Shown piece by piece: positions 35,483-46,171 of a stretch of 64,000 nucleotides of DNA. The position numbers and the translations under genes were made by a program. The stretch spans positions 4,154,001-4,218,000 of the forward strand of contig NZ_LT629779.1 in assembly GCF_900105535.1 (NCBI RefSeq), written 5' to 3'. Each line of letters starts with the position of its first letter. The first letter of the stretch is position 1. Under the pieces are notes generated by a model that was not told where the DNA came from, ran no database searches, and was given only the letters and a program-made list of their open reading frames with translations. Origin of the DNA: Pseudarthrobacter equi. Lineage in GTDB: Bacteria; Actinomycetota; Actinomycetes; Actinomycetales; Micrococcaceae.

Positions 35483-36772
35483 ATGTCCATTGCAGTAACC
35501 AAGCAGCAGACTGGACGCATGTCCACCGCCAAGACCGTCGTCGGCACCGGCATCGGCAACGCCGTCGAATGGTACGACTGGGCCATCTACGCCACTTTCA
35601 CCCCGTTCATCGCCAGCCAGTTGTTCAGCAAGCAGGACCCGGCTTCGGCCGTGCTGTCCACCCTGGCGATCTTCGCCGTCGGCTTCGTGGCACGCCCGTT
35701 CGGCGGCTTCCTCTTCGGCTGGATCGGAGACAGGGTGGGCCGCAAAGCGTCCATGACCCTCGCCGTCGGCCTCGCCTCCCTGGGCAGCCTGATGATCGGC
35801 GTTGCGCCCACCTTCGCCGCCGTCGGCGCCTGGGCATCCCTGATGCTCCTGGTGGCCCGGCTGGTCCAGGGCCTGGCGCACGGCGGCGAGCTCCCGTCGT
35901 CGCAGACGTACCTGTCCGAGATGGCCCCCAAGGAGCACCGCGGATTCTGGGCCACCCTCATCTACACGTCGGGAACCGTAGGCATCCTGTTCGGCACCCT
36001 GCTGGGCGCAGTCCTGAACATGACAATGACTGCCGAGGCCATGAATGCCTGGGGCTGGCGGATCCCGTTCCTGCTGGGCGCCGCGATGGGCCTGTACGCG
36101 CTGATCATGCGGTCACGGCTGCACGAGACCGAGGCGTTTGAGGGCGAGTCAAAGACGGAGAAGCGTGCCCCGATCTGGCCGCAGGTTGTCCAGTACCGCA
36201 AGCAGGCCCTGCAGGTGATCGGGCTGACCGTCGGCCTGACGGTGATCTACTACATCTGGGGCGTCGTGGCACCGAGCTACGCCACCACCGCGCTGAAGAT
36301 CGACCGCGGCGAAGCCCTGTGGGCCGGCGTGGTTGCCAACATCGTGTTCATTGCCGCCCTTCCCGTCTGGGGCAAGCTCTCGGACCGCATCGGCCGCAAG
36401 AAGGTGCTGTGGGCCGGCGCCATCGGCTCTGCGGTGTTCCACTTCCCGATGACCTGGCTGCTGAAGGATTCCGCGTGGCAGCTGGCGGTATCGATGTCCG
36501 TCATGCTGATTTTCATCGCTGCGAGCGCCGCCATCGTTCCCGCCGTCTACGCCGAGCTGTTCCCGACCTCGATCCGCACCGTTGGCGTGGGCGTCCCGTA
36601 CTCCATCTGCGTGGCAGTGTTCGGCGGCACCGCACCCTACCTGCAGCAGTGGCTGGGTACCTCACTCGGGGCACCCCAGGTGTTCAATGTCTACGCGGTG
36701 GTGCTGCTGGTCATCAGCGCCGCATTCGTCTTCAGCATCCCTGAGACGAAGGGCAAGGACCTCACGCACTAG
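35483..36772 (+). CDS. MHS-family MFS transporter
   Basis: 429 aa, 12 membrane helices. The family signature is GIGNAVEWYDWAIYATFTPF in helix 1, with GWIGDRVGRKASM in loop 2-3, LVQGLAHGGELPSSQTYL in helix 4 and LSDRIGRKK in loop 8-9. It probably imports the substrate of the preceding M20D hydrolase. The start at 35483 follows CAGGAAGCCACC; the longer in-frame extension overlaps the amidohydrolase and is rejected. A strong terminator follows. Confidence 0.88.
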   Translation: MSIAVTKQQTGRMSTAKTVVGTGIGNAVEWYDWAIYATFTPFIASQLFSKQDPASAVLSTLAIFAVGFVARPFGGFLFGWIGDRVGRKASMTLAVGLASLGSLMIGVAPTFAAVGAWASLMLLVARLVQGLAHGGELPSSQTYLSEMAPKEHRGFWATLIYTSGTVGILFGTLLGAVLNMTMTAEAMNAWGWRIPFLLGAAMGLYALIMRSRLHETEAFEGESKTEKRAPIWPQVVQYRKQALQVIGLTVGLTVIYYIWGVVAPSYATTALKIDRGEALWAGVVANIVFIAALPVWGKLSDRIGRKKVLWAGAIGSAVFHFPMTWLLKDSAWQLAVSMSVMLIFIAASAAIVPAVYAELFPTSIRTVGVGVPYSICVAVFGGTAPYLQQWLGTSLGAPQVFNVYAVVLLVISAAFVFSIPETKGKDLTH

Positions 36773-36791
36773 GGCCGCACAGGCTTCACCG

Positions 36792-36837
36792 ACGACGGCG
36801 GGCTCCGCACCTGATCTGGTGCGGAGCCCGCCGTCGT
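36792..36837 (+). terminator. Strong rho-independent-like terminator
   Basis: A perfect 20-bp stem (36792-36811 with 36818-36837), a 6-base loop and a following TGTTCTCTTTTC run end the amidohydrolase/MHS transcript and also face the convergent DUF808 gene. Confidence 0.88.
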
Positions 36838-36876
36838 TGTTCTCTTTTCGTTCGCACCTGCATCGGTGCGCTGCGG

Positions 36877-37929
36877 CTAGGAGGCCGTTCCGCCGTCGTT
36901 CTTCGCCGGCGGCTGGGCTGCGGCGGCGTGGTTGCCGTCCGCCGCGGCACTGTCTGCGTGACCGTGACCATGGTCTTCATTAGCCTTGGCCTTGTTGGAC
37001 GGCAGCGCCTTGAGCAGCGGCGTCACCACAGCCATCACGATGGTTCCCCAGATGACACCCAGCACTGCGGAACACAGGGTGTTCACCAGCCAGGCCAGGA
37101 AGCCGCCCACTACCGCGAAGCCGGCGAACGGGTGCTCGAGGGCATGGACCAGGTCGTACAGGGTGTGCCAGCCGAGATCATGCGTTCCCTGCAGCATGAT
37201 GTGGCCGCCCACCCAGAGCATGGCGATGGTTCCGATGAAGGTGATGGCGCCGAGCACTGCGGGCATCCCCCGGACCAGGAGCTCGCCGAAGCGCTGGGAG
37301 CCCGCGGAATCCTTCGCGGCCAGGTGCATGCCGACGTCGTCCATCTTGACGATGAGCGCCACGGCGCCGTAGACGGCCACGGTGATCACAATCGCGACGA
37401 CGATGAGGATGAGCGCCCGCACCCACAGGGAGGCATCGGGGACCTCGTTCATGGCGATCACCATGATCTCGCAGGACAGGATGAAGTCGGTGGTGATGGC
37501 GCCCTTGACCACTTTGGACTCCGCCTCGGGACCCCGGTCAACGGCAGGCGAATCCTCATCCGCTGAGTGGTGGCCGCGGAGCTTGTGCCACACCTTCTCC
37601 GCACCCTCGTAGCAGAGGTAGGTGCCGCCGAGCATCAGGATGAACGGAATGGTCCACGGGATGAAGGCACTGATCAGGAGCAGCGCGGGCAGGATGATCA
37701 GGAGCTTGTTGCGCAGCGAACCCCAGAAGATCTTCTTGATCATCGGCAGCTCGCGGGACGGGTCGGCCCCGGAGACGTACTGCGGGGTGACGGCAGCGTC
37801 GTCGATGACCACGCCCGCCGCCTTCGCACCGGCCTTGGCTGCCCCGGCTGCGACGTCGTCCACCGAGGCCGCTGCGATACGCGCCAGGGCCGCAATGTCG
37901 TCGAGCAGGGCGACGAGTCCGCCGCTCAC
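36877..37929 (-). CDS. DUF808-family membrane protein
   Basis: 350 aa. The N-terminal LVALLDDIAALARIAAASVDD and KAAGVVIDDAAVTPQYV segments are hallmarks of DUF808 (YedI) proteins, followed by about seven membrane helices and a His-rich C-terminal tail (EDHGHGHADS). Function is unknown; the tail could bind metal. GTG at 37929 is taken as the start because the conserved domain begins there and a G-rich CGGGGCGGAG lies just upstream; the longer in-frame extension looks non-coding. Confidence 0.83.
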   Translation of the reverse strand: MSGGLVALLDDIAALARIAAASVDDVAAGAAKAGAKAAGVVIDDAAVTPQYVSGADPSRELPMIKKIFWGSLRNKLLIILPALLLISAFIPWTIPFILMLGGTYLCYEGAEKVWHKLRGHHSADEDSPAVDRGPEAESKVVKGAITTDFILSCEIMVIAMNEVPDASLWVRALILIVVAIVITVAVYGAVALIVKMDDVGMHLAAKDSAGSQRFGELLVRGMPAVLGAITFIGTIAMLWVGGHIMLQGTHDLGWHTLYDLVHALEHPFAGFAVVGGFLAWLVNTLCSAVLGVIWGTIVMAVVTPLLKALPSNKAKANEDHGHGHADSAAADGNHAAAAQPPAKNDGGTAS

Positions 37930-38098
37930 AGCTCCGCCCCGGATCGTGTGGGGGCTGGTGGCGTCACTTGGGTGTCTCGGCTGAGGCGCGTGGTTGGCAT
38001 GTTCGGAGTATATGTTGGCGGGCCGCCGGACATGCGGCTGCCGTGGCCCCTCACACCATCCCGCCCCCTTGACTCCATGCCCCACACTTCCCTACACT

Positions 38099-38134
38099 TT
38101 TCATAAAGCAGAATCTAAATTCCACAAAGCGGAA
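38099..38134. promoter_or_regulatory. Two tandem 15-bp IclR-type sites before hyi
   Basis: TTTCATAAAGCAGAA (38099-38113) and TTCCACAAAGCGGAA (38120-38134) start 21 bp apart, 116 bp before hyi. Sequence, spacing and distance parallel the tandem sites before dctA; a single copy, TTCCATGATGCGGAA, lies before uraD. The IclR regulator at 57163 is the best candidate to bind them. Confidence 0.72.
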
Positions 38135-38214
38135 TAAAGCAAAGAACCGGCGACGGTCCCCACGCTGACCGCAAGGGAAGATAGATCAAAGCCCCTCCCT
38201 CGGAAGGACCTACG

Positions 38215-39015
38215 ATGACGTACACAGTGAACTGCTCCATCCTCCTCACGGAACTGCCCCTGCTCGAGCGCCCCGCGGCGGCCAAGGCAGCAGGCTTCGA
38301 CGCCGTCGAGTTCTGGTGGCCCTTCGAGACCTCAGTCCCTGCCGACAGCGAGATCGCCAAGTTCGAGAACGCCATCACGGACGCGGGTGTGCAGCTCACC
38401 GGCCTGAACTTCAACGCCGGCAACATGCCCGGCGGTGACCGCGGCCTGGTCTCCTGGAAGGGACGCTGCTCCGAGTTCAAGGACAACATCGACGTGGTGG
38501 CCGGCATCGGCGAGCGCCTCGGTTGCACGGCCTTCAACGCCCTCTACGGCAACCGGCAGGACGAATTCACCCCCGAAGAGCAGGACGAACTCGCCGTCAG
38601 GAACCTCGTGGCAGCAGCTGAAGGCGTGGCCCGCATCGGCGGCACCGTCCTCCTCGAACCCGTCAGCGGCGCACCCAGGTACCCGCTCCTCACCGCCGAC
38701 GACGCACTCAGGGTCATCGCCCGCGTCAAGGCGGAAGCCGGCGTCGGGAACATCAAGCTCCTCGCCGACTTCTACCACCTGGCAGTCAACGGCGACGACG
38801 TCGAATCGGTCATCGAAAACCACGCCAAGGACTTCGGCCACATCCAGATCGCGGACAACCCCGGCCGCGGCGCACCCGGCACCGGCACACTCCCGCTGGG
38901 CGAATGGATCGCCCGCAGCCGCGAACTCGGCTACGACGGCTACATCGGCCTCGAGTACAAGGAACCGCAGGAAACGGCCTTCAGCTGGGCCATCCGCGAA
39001 CACGCCGCCAAGTAA
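38215..39015 (+). CDS. hyi: Hydroxypyruvate isomerase
   Basis: Interconverts hydroxypyruvate and tartronate semialdehyde; first gene of the glyoxylate-utilisation operon. It is a 266-aa TIM barrel of the xylose-isomerase-like family. FDAVEFWWPFET, NFNAGNMPGGDRG, LLEPVSGAPRYPL (metal glutamate), LLADFYHLAVNGDD, HIQIADNPGRGAPGTG and IGLEYKEP match Hyi throughout. GAAGGACCTACG precedes the ATG. Thirty-two bases separate it from glxR. Confidence 0.93.
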   Translation: MTYTVNCSILLTELPLLERPAAAKAAGFDAVEFWWPFETSVPADSEIAKFENAITDAGVQLTGLNFNAGNMPGGDRGLVSWKGRCSEFKDNIDVVAGIGERLGCTAFNALYGNRQDEFTPEEQDELAVRNLVAAAEGVARIGGTVLLEPVSGAPRYPLLTADDALRVIARVKAEAGVGNIKLLADFYHLAVNGDDVESVIENHAKDFGHIQIADNPGRGAPGTGTLPLGEWIARSRELGYDGYIGLEYKEPQETAFSWAIREHAAK

Positions 39016-39047
39016 TCCCCCGCAGACTTTCCAGAAAGAGAACCATC

Positions 39048-39926
39048 ATGAGCAACGTTGCAGTCATCGGACTCGGAATCATGGGCCTGCCCATGGCCAT
39101 CAACCTGGTCAAAGCCGGCCACACCGTCACCGGGTTCAACCGCAGCCAGGACAAGATCGACAAGCTGGTCTCCGAGGGCGGCCAGGGCGCCTCGAGCATC
39201 GCGGACGCCGTCAAGGATGCCGACGTCGTCATCACCATGGTGCCGGACTCCCCCGACGTTGAGGGCGTAGTCAGCGGCAAGGACGGCGTCTTCGCCAACG
39301 CCAAGCAGGGCACCCTGTGGATCGACGCCTCCAGCATCCGCCCCGACGTCGCCAAGCGCCTTTCCGATGACGCCCGCGAAGCCGGCATCCGCCCCCTCGA
39401 CGCCCCGGTCTCCGGCGGCGAGCAGGGCGCCATCGACGCCGTGCTCTCCATCATGGTGGGCGGCGAGAAGGCAGACTTCGACGATGCCCAGGACGTCCTG
39501 AACGCCGTCGGCAAGACCATCGTCCACGTGGGCCCCTCCGGCTCCGGCCAGACCGTCAAGGCTGCAAACCAGCTGATCGTGGCCGTCAACATCGAGGTCC
39601 TCGGCGAAGCCATCGCTTTCCTTGAGGCCTACGGCGTGGACACCGACGCCGCCCTCAAGGTCCTCGGCGGCGGCCTGGCCGGCTCCAAGGTCCTGGACCA
39701 GAAGGGCCAGAAAATGCTGGACCGCAACTTCGATCCCGGCTTCCGCCTCGCCCTCCACCACAAGGACCTGGGCATCGTCACCGCCGCCGCCCGCGAAGCC
39801 AACGTCGCCGTCCCCCTCGGCGCCGTCGTCGCACAGCTCGTCGCCGCCACCGTCAACCAGGGCGACGGCGCGCTGGACCACTCCGGACTCTTCAAGCAGG
39901 TCCTCCAGCTCAGCGGCCGCAAGTAA
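39048..39926 (+). CDS. glxR: Tartronate semialdehyde reductase (2-hydroxy-3-oxopropionate reductase)
   Basis: Reduces tartronate semialdehyde to D-glycerate with NAD(P)H. It is 292 aa, a beta-hydroxyacid dehydrogenase. The N-terminal Rossmann motif is AVIGLGIMGLPMAINLVKAG, the substrate motif DAPVSGGEQGAIDA, the catalytic lysine lies in GQTVKAANQLIVAVN, and the C-terminal KDLGIVTAAAREANV segment is also typical. AAAGAG precedes ATG 39048. It sits between hyi and gcl as in other glyoxylate operons. Confidence 0.94.
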   Translation: MSNVAVIGLGIMGLPMAINLVKAGHTVTGFNRSQDKIDKLVSEGGQGASSIADAVKDADVVITMVPDSPDVEGVVSGKDGVFANAKQGTLWIDASSIRPDVAKRLSDDAREAGIRPLDAPVSGGEQGAIDAVLSIMVGGEKADFDDAQDVLNAVGKTIVHVGPSGSGQTVKAANQLIVAVNIEVLGEAIAFLEAYGVDTDAALKVLGGGLAGSKVLDQKGQKMLDRNFDPGFRLALHHKDLGIVTAAAREANVAVPLGAVVAQLVAATVNQGDGALDHSGLFKQVLQLSGRK

Positions 39927-39978
39927 CCCAGGCCTGAAGCAGCCCCGCCAAAACGGGGCACTTCGACACGGACACGCC

Positions 39979-40007
39979 GGCCGCCGTCGTCCATTACGAC
40001 GGCGGCC
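39979..40007 (+). terminator. Intra-operon hairpin between glxR and gcl
   Basis: A perfect 12-bp stem GGCCGCCGTCGT / ACGACGGCGGCC with a 5-base loop and no U tract lies in the 176-bp glxR-gcl gap. It may be a partial terminator or an mRNA-processing/stability element. Confidence 0.5.
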
Positions 40008-40102
40008 CTCCCCAAAGCGCCCCGCGACCGCCGGGCCTTCCCTCAGCACACCCAAAAACACCCAGACTTCGCCCTCCCAAGGGGCACAACAAGGAGCACA
40101 CC

Positions 40103-41893
<1,791 letters not shown>

Positions 41894-41895
41894 CC

Positions 41896-43092
41896 ATGCG
41901 GATCGTGATTGCCCCGGACAAGTTCAAGGGATCCCTGTCCGCCCCGGAGGTGTGCAGGTTCCTGGAAAAGGGCCTGCAGCGCGGAGCAGGCGGGAACCTG
42001 GATGTCCTCCGGATTCCGGTGGCCGACGGCGGCGAGGGCACCCTCGACGCCGCCGTCGGCTCCGGCTTCACCCGGCGCACGGCCACGGTGGCCGGGCCCA
42101 CCGGGCAGCCGGTGGAAACCGAGTTCGCCGTCCGGGGCCACGACGCCGTCATCGAAATGGCCACAGCATCCGGGCTGGCGCTGGTCCCCCGCGTACAGGA
42201 CGGCGGCCGGCCCGCCTCGGCGGATGCCACCACGGCCACCAGCCTGGGCACCGGGCAGCTCATCCGTGCCGCGCTGGACGCGGGTTGCCGCCGCATCGTG
42301 CTGGGCGTTGGGGGCAGCGCGAATACCGACGGCGGTGCTGGGCTCCTGCAGGGCCTCGGCGCCAGGTTCCTGGACAGCCGCAACAACGAACTCCCCCCCG
42401 GGGGTGCGGCGCTGGCCAACCTGCACAGCATCGACTTCACCCACTTTGAACCCCGCCTGGTGGACACCCGCTTCGTGCTGGCATCCGACGTCGACAACCC
42501 CCTGCTGGGCGCCCAGGGCGCCGCGGCGGTTTTCGGCCCGCAAAAGGGTGCCACACCACAAGACGTCGGCATGCTCGACGCCGCCCTGGCCAGGTTTGTC
42601 GAAGTCCTGGCCAGGGAAATCGGATTCCGCGCCGTCAAGGCCGCCGAGGCTCCCGGAGCCGGAGCAGCCGGCGGCGTGGGCTACGCCGCCATCGCAGCCC
42701 TGGCCGCAACGCGGCGGCCGGGAATCGACGTCGTCCTCGAATTCACGGAACTGGCGGACCGGTTGGCCGGTGCCGACCTGGTGATCACCGGCGAAGGCAG
42801 CCTGGACGAACAGAGCCTGCTCGGCAAGACCCCCATGGGCGTTGCCAGGGCCGCAGCAGCACGGGGCATCCCCGTCATCGCGGTGTGCGGGCGGACCACC
42901 CTGGAGCACAGCCAGGCCGCCGCCGCGGGATTCGAAGACGTCTACGCTTTGACCGAACTCGAAACCGATGTAAACAGGTGCATATCAGAGGCTGGCGAGC
43001 TTCTGGAGCAGCTGGGCACCCAGATCAGCAAGCGGCTGGCGGCCGGACGGCCCGCCAACGCTGCAAGTACAAAGGAGGACCTCCGTGTCTGA
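41896..43092 (+). CDS. glxK: Glycerate kinase
   Basis: Phosphorylates D-glycerate and feeds glyoxylate carbon into glycolysis. 398 aa, glycerate kinase family 1 (GlxK/GarK). Signatures are [69 protein letters not shown] and [17 protein letters not shown]. It begins two bases after gcl. Bacterial class-I enzymes mostly give 2-phosphoglycerate; that detail is from family knowledge. Its last 8 bases overlap allB. Confidence 0.93.
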   Translation: MRIVIAPDKFKGSLSAPEVCRFLEKGLQRGAGGNLDVLRIPVADGGEGTLDAAVGSGFTRRTATVAGPTGQPVETEFAVRGHDAVIEMATASGLALVPRVQDGGRPASADATTATSLGTGQLIRAALDAGCRRIVLGVGGSANTDGGAGLLQGLGARFLDSRNNELPPGGAALANLHSIDFTHFEPRLVDTRFVLASDVDNPLLGAQGAAAVFGPQKGATPQDVGMLDAALARFVEVLAREIGFRAVKAAEAPGAGAAGGVGYAAIAALAATRRPGIDVVLEFTELADRLAGADLVITGEGSLDEQSLLGKTPMGVARAAAARGIPVIAVCGRTTLEHSQAAAAGFEDVYALTELETDVNRCISEAGELLEQLGTQISKRLAAGRPANAASTKEDLRV

Positions 43093-44428
43093 AGAACGTT
43101 TTGACCTGGTCATCCGGGGCCAGCGCATCCTCACCACCGCCGGCATCGCCCCGCGCGAAGTGGGCGTCCGCGGCGGCAAGATCGTCGCCATCGAGCCGCT
43201 GGGCAACGGCCTGGCCGGCACCGAGATCATCGAACTGGCTGACGACGAAACCCTGCTCCCGGGACTGGTGGACACCCACGTCCACGTCAACGAGCCCGGC
43301 CGCACCGAGTGGGAAGGCTTCGCCTCCGCCACCCGCGCCGCAGCAGCAGGCGGCGTCACCACCATCATCGACATGCCGCTGAACTCCGTCCCGCCCACCA
43401 CCACCGTGGCCAACCTCAAGCTCAAGCGCGAGGTGGCCGAGGACCAGGCGTTTATCGACGTCGGGTTCTGGGGCGGCGCGATCCCCGGCAACAAGGCGGA
43501 CCTGCGCCCGCTGCACGACGACGGCGTGTTCGGCTTCAAGTGCTTCCTCCTCCACTCCGGCGTGGACGAGTTCCCGCACCTGGACGCGGACGAGATGGAA
43601 GAGGACATGGCCGAGCTGAAGTCCTTCGACTCGCTCATGATCGTCCACGCCGAGGACTCGCACGCCATCGACCGGGCACCGCACCCCGGCGGCGACCACT
43701 ACGAAACCTTCCTGGCCTCCCGCCCCCGCGGCGCCGAGAACAAGGCCATCGCCGAGGTCATCGAACGGGCCCGCTGGACCGGTGCCCGCGCGCACATCCT
43801 GCACCTCTCGTCGTCGGACGCGCTGCCCATGATCGCCTCGGCAAAGCGCGACGGCGTCAAGCTCACCGTGGAGACGTGCCCGCACTACCTGACCCTCATG
43901 GCCGAGGAAATCCCTGACGGCGCCACCGCGTACAAGTGCTGCCCGCCCATCCGCGAGGCCTCCAACCGGGAGCTGCTGTGGCAGGGCCTTCAGGACGGCA
44001 CCATCGACTGCATCGTCTCGGACCACTCCCCCTCCACACTGGACCTCAAGGACCTGGAAAACGGCGACTTTGCCGTGGCCTGGGGCGGAGTCTCGTCGCT
44101 GCAGCTGGGCCTCTCCCTGATCTGGAGCGAAGCCCGGCACCGCGGCATCCCGCTGGAGCAGGTGGTGTCCTGGATGGCGGAGAAGCCCGCCAACCTGGCC
44201 CGCCTCACCAACAAGGGGCAGCTGGCCCTGGGCTACGACGCCGACTTCGCGGTCTTCGCCCCGGATGAGGCCTTCGTGGTTGACGTGTCCAAACTCAAGC
44301 ACAAGAACCCCATCACGCCTTACGACGGCAAGACCCTGGCAGGCGTGGTCCGCAAGACTTTCCTGCGCGGCGCCGTGGTGGACGGCCAGACCCCCACGGG
44401 CAAGCTGATCCGCCGCGGCGGCGTCTAG
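43085..44428 (+). CDS. allB: Allantoinase
   Basis: Hydrolyses allantoin to allantoate. 447 aa, binuclear-metal amidohydrolase. The HxH motif is [17 protein letters not shown]; the lysine expected to be carboxylated lies in [15 protein letters not shown]; metal histidines are in HAEDSHA and [11 protein letters not shown]; the catalytic aspartate is in [16 protein letters not shown] start with AAAGGAGG upstream, overlapping the glxK stop by 8 bp. The next enzyme (allantoate hydrolase) is not encoded nearby. Confidence 0.94.
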   Translation: MSEERFDLVIRGQRILTTAGIAPREVGVRGGKIVAIEPLGNGLAGTEIIELADDETLLPGLVDTHVHVNEPGRTEWEGFASATRAAAAGGVTTIIDMPLNSVPPTTTVANLKLKREVAEDQAFIDVGFWGGAIPGNKADLRPLHDDGVFGFKCFLLHSGVDEFPHLDADEMEEDMAELKSFDSLMIVHAEDSHAIDRAPHPGGDHYETFLASRPRGAENKAIAEVIERARWTGARAHILHLSSSDALPMIASAKRDGVKLTVETCPHYLTLMAEEIPDGATAYKCCPPIREASNRELLWQGLQDGTIDCIVSDHSPSTLDLKDLENGDFAVAWGGVSSLQLGLSLIWSEARHRGIPLEQVVSWMAEKPANLARLTNKGQLALGYDADFAVFAPDEAFVVDVSKLKHKNPITPYDGKTLAGVVRKTFLRGAVVDGQTPTGKLIRRGGV

Positions 44429-44437
44429 GGACGCGCC

Positions 44438-45301
44438 ATGGCAGTGGAAGCACACCATCCACGGGCGGCTTTCCCTTCGGGGATGCCTTCCCGCCCGCGG
44501 ATGCCCCACAGCCGGCAAATGGCGGAGCCTTCCATGACACAGCCCCCTCGTTCAGGCCAGCCCCCGCGGGCGGTCCAGCCCAAAGCTGTGGCCCGCGGCC
44601 TGGCCGTCTGGGTGGTGCCGGAAGAAGGAACCAGCCCCGAAATCCTGGCCCGGGCCGCCGAACTGGTGCTCGCCCGTGCCCTGCAGACTGCTCCGGAGGC
44701 GGAAGTCCACTGGCCTGCCGCCGGAGCCCCCATGTCCGGGGCCTCCGCCGGGGAGGGAGCCACAGACCACTCCTCCCGCACTCCCTCCACGGCGGAGGAC
44801 CCCGGCGCTTCAGCCCGTGATTCATCGGGTGATCCAACCGGTGATCCAACCGGCCATCCAACGGATAAGGCCGGCGGCAACGCTGCCGGGACTGCTGCGG
44901 CGGCTGCTGCGGTGGAAGCCGGGACGGCAGGCAGCGCAGTCGACGACGCTGCCTACCTGCCGCCGTCGGCCGGGCCCGTCAGCACCGTGGCCGTGGACCT
45001 CGCCGCCGATACCGTCCTCCTGGATGGCGTGCCGGTCTCCCTGACCGGCGTCGAATATAAGGTTCTGCGGTTCCTGGTCACCCACCTGTCCCGCACCGTC
45101 AGCCGGGAGGAGCTTCAGGAATTCCTGGAGTTCCTGAATTACCCCGGCGCCACCGCCCGGTCCATCGACGTCTACGTGGGCCGGATCCGGCGGAAGCTTG
45201 GCAACGCCCGCCACGCCGTGGCAACCGTCCGAGGCGGCGGTTACCAGTTCATCCCCGGCCCGCACGCCACCGTGCGCGGGCCCGCCGAATACTCCATCTG
45301 A
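44438..45301 (+). CDS. OmpR-type winged-helix DNA-binding protein without receiver domain
   Basis: 287 aa. The C-terminal Trans_reg_C domain (about 190-275) is clear: VEYKVLRFLVTHLSRTVSREEL, RSIDVYVGRIRRKLG, VRGGGYQF. Residues 45-90 contain a short conserved-looking segment (ARGLAVWVVPEEGTSPEILA); the intervening 90 residues are disordered, including GDPTGDPTGHPT coded by three 12-bp repeats near 44829. No phosphoacceptor aspartate is present, so it is not a classical response regulator. It starts 9 bases after allB, so it may regulate or be co-expressed with that operon. Such receiver-less proteins with winged helices recur in Arthrobacter relatives. Confidence 0.8.
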   Translation: MAVEAHHPRAAFPSGMPSRPRMPHSRQMAEPSMTQPPRSGQPPRAVQPKAVARGLAVWVVPEEGTSPEILARAAELVLARALQTAPEAEVHWPAAGAPMSGASAGEGATDHSSRTPSTAEDPGASARDSSGDPTGDPTGHPTDKAGGNAAGTAAAAAAVEAGTAGSAVDDAAYLPPSAGPVSTVAVDLAADTVLLDGVPVSLTGVEYKVLRFLVTHLSRTVSREELQEFLEFLNYPGATARSIDVYVGRIRRKLGNARHAVATVRGGGYQFIPGPHATVRGPAEYSI

Positions 45302-45320
45302 AACCCCACCGAGGAGCAGC

Positions 45321-45818
45321 ATGACCACCGCGCCCAACAACACCGCGCCCTTTACTGCCCGGCTCCAGCCCGGCAGCCCCGCACCGACCTTCACGCTTCC
45401 GGACGCCGCAGGGAACCCCGTATCGCTCGAGTCTTTCCAGGGCCGGAACGTGATCGTGTATTTCTATCCGAAGGCCGCCACCCCCGGCTGCACCACCGAA
45501 GCGTGCGACTTCCGCGACAACCTGGCCTCGCTGCAGGGCCACGGCTACGAGGTCCTCGGCATCTCCCCCGACGCCCCGGAAGCCCTGGCCGGCTTCACCG
45601 CAGACCACGCCCTGACGTTCCCGCTGCTTTCGGACCAGGACCACGCCGTGGCCCGGGCGTACGGAGCCTGGGGCGAGAAGCTGGTCAACGGCGAGATCCT
45701 CGAAGGCGTCCTGCGCTCCACTGTGGTGGTCGGGCCGGACGGCCGTACCGTCCTCGCGCAGTACCAGGTGGAGGCCCAGGGCCACGTCGCGGCGCTGCGG
45801 GAAGAACTCGGCCTCTAG
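45321..45818 (+). CDS. bcp: Bcp-type peroxiredoxin, copy 1
   Basis: Thiol peroxidase of 165 aa reducing hydrogen and organic peroxides in the cytoplasm. The peroxidatic cysteine lies in ATPGCTTEACDFRD, and the second cysteine of the 1-Cys/2-Cys Bcp pair lies five residues on, so the resolving arrangement is complete. YFYPKAATPG and FPLLSDQDHAVARAYGAWGEK are typical. GAGGAG precedes the ATG. A highly similar paralogue lies 2 kb downstream at 47810. The 32-bp repeats begin 3 bases after its stop. Confidence 0.93.
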   Translation: MTTAPNNTAPFTARLQPGSPAPTFTLPDAAGNPVSLESFQGRNVIVYFYPKAATPGCTTEACDFRDNLASLQGHGYEVLGISPDAPEALAGFTADHALTFPLLSDQDHAVARAYGAWGEKLVNGEILEGVLRSTVVVGPDGRTVLAQYQVEAQGHVAALREELGL

Positions 45819-45820
45819 CC

Positions 45821-46010
45821 CAAACGCCCGCTCACTCGTGGCGCCCAAACCCCAAACGCCCGCTCACTCGTGGCGCCCAAACCCCAAACGCCCGCTCACT
45901 CGTGGCGCCCAAACCCCAAACGCCCGCTCACTCGTGGCGCCCAAACCCCAAACGCCCGCTCACTCGTGGCGCCCAAACCCCAAACGCCCGCTCACTCGTG
46001 GCGCCCGTCG
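45821..46010. repeat. Six-copy 32-bp tandem intergenic repeat, locus C
   Basis: The unit begins CAAACGCCCGCTCACT and continues CGTGGCGCCCAAACCC. Copies start at 45821, 45853, 45885, 45917, 45949 and 45981, the last one partial. The copies are essentially identical, unlike the more diverged locus at 11234, and share its ACGCCCGCTCACT core and 32-bp period. Confidence 0.9.
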
Positions 46011-46171
46011 GATGGTTGCGCCATCAGTTGGGGCACTTTAGACCCGGGTTTGGGGACGCTGTCTGATGGCGCATCCGGTTTGCATACCGGCCGCATGGCA
46101 CCAGCACAGCAACGGCACAGCTGTGCCCGGGAACGTGGATGGAACAGATCCCCGAGCCTGAAGCAGGACCC

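Noticed and set aside
45821..46010. Possible CRISPR array because of the regular 32-bp period
   Set aside because: Whole units are almost identical and contiguous, so there are no unique spacers, and no cas genes are in the window.
45838..46041. Repetitive frames encoding PKPQTPAHSWR-type peptides
   Set aside because: They are produced by the 32-bp DNA repeat read in successive frames; no ribosome site or conserved protein supports translation.
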